A stretch of DNA of 5,531 nt from Mariprofundaceae bacterium (GTDB lineage: Bacteria; Pseudomonadota; Zetaproteobacteria; Mariprofundales; Mariprofundaceae): positions 1-5,531 of the forward strand of contig JALUXN010000308.1 of NCBI GenBank assembly GCA_027018975.1. Direction: 5' to 3'. The translations under genes and the position numbers were made by a program. The notes under the pieces were generated by a model. It searched no databases. It was not told the DNA's origin and saw only the letters and a list, made by a program, of their open reading frames with translations. This document shows positions 5,435 to 5,531 of the stretch, one piece after another (position 1 is the stretch's first letter; the number at the start of each line of letters is the position of its first letter).

Positions 5435-5531
5435 TTAGACAGAGAAGGATTGCCCGCAGCCGCAAGCACCCTTCTGATTGGGGTTGTGGTAGATGAATCC
5501 AGAGGAGAGTAGATCTTGCTGGAAATCGATG
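5435..5531 (-). CDS. A-type iron-sulfur cluster carrier (ErpA/IscA/HesB family), C-terminal fragment
   Basis: Only the last 31 codons and the stop are in the window; the rest lies beyond base 5531. On the minus strand they encode a peptide ending NPNQKGACGCGQSFSV. The CGCG pair supplies two of the three conserved cysteines that bind the cluster in A-type carriers; the third lies in the missing part. The SFSV ending is closer to ErpA (SFSI) than to IscA (SFHV) or SufA (SFGV), but that is thin evidence. These proteins deliver Fe-S clusters to apo-enzymes. The stop is 32 bases before gcvR, so this gene probably leads, or lies upstream in, the operon with gcvR and def. Confidence 0.88.
   Translation of the reverse strand, partial: IDFQQDLLSSGFIYHNPNQKGACGCGQSFSV

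Noticed and set aside
5403..5465. Longer gcvR starting inside the Fe-S carrier gene.
   Set aside because: It would overlap that gene's conserved C-terminus, and a perfect AGGAGG precedes ATG 5402.
4882..5469. A 195-codon open frame in another frame of the gcvR strand.
   Set aside because: It is an Arg/His/Cys-rich shadow of the double ACT gene, without a ribosome binding site or recognisable domain.

Overview
The window is bacterial, dense, GC-rich protein-coding DNA. It most resembles a member of the Pseudomonadota (gammaproteobacterial-like, possibly a related deep branch). This rests on a recognisable DNA polymerase III chi subunit (HolC), a PilZ protein beside a GspE/PilB-type ATPase, a GcvR-like double ACT protein and an A-type Fe-S carrier. 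No species can be named from the sequence. No rRNA, tRNA, CRISPR array, transposase or phage gene was seen.

Plus strand, 1-3342: five tightly packed genes read in one direction. They are the C-terminal two thirds of a type II secretion/type IV pilus assembly ATPase (5' end outside the window), a PAP2-type membrane phosphatase, HolC, a PilZ-domain protein with an intact c-di-GMP signature, and a DUF2461 protein of unknown function. After an 7-base gap between the first two genes, each junction is a stop/start overlap (ATGGGTGA, GTGA, TTGA). The block therefore looks like one translationally coupled operon, with GTG and TTG starts for the last two genes.

3343-3467 is a short convergent intergenic region carrying repeat hairpins. 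3468-4097 is purN (GAR transformylase) on the minus strand. 4098-4358 is the longest non-coding stretch (261 bases). It holds the purN ribosome binding site, a second copy of the repeat hairpin, a weak candidate promoter and a perfect 13-bp inverted repeat in an AT-rich island.

Minus strand, 5531-4359: the C-terminal end of an A-type iron-sulfur carrier (ErpA/IscA/HesB family), then a GcvR-like double ACT protein, then peptide deformylase (def, TTG start). These are spaced closely enough to be one operon. PurN consumes 10-formyl-THF, deformylase removes the formyl group that 10-formyl-THF supplied to initiator Met-tRNA, and GcvR homologues control the glycine cleavage system that feeds the folate one-carbon pool. 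A shared one-carbon theme on the minus strand is suggestive, but it is inference.

Nothing here is an obvious new defence or mobile system. The points most worth a second look are the 36-base repeat in the same orientation on both sides of purN (plus a degenerate opposed copy), the 13-bp perfect hairpin upstream of purN, and the mixed operon joining a secretion/pilus ATPase, a c-di-GMP receptor and a replisome subunit.
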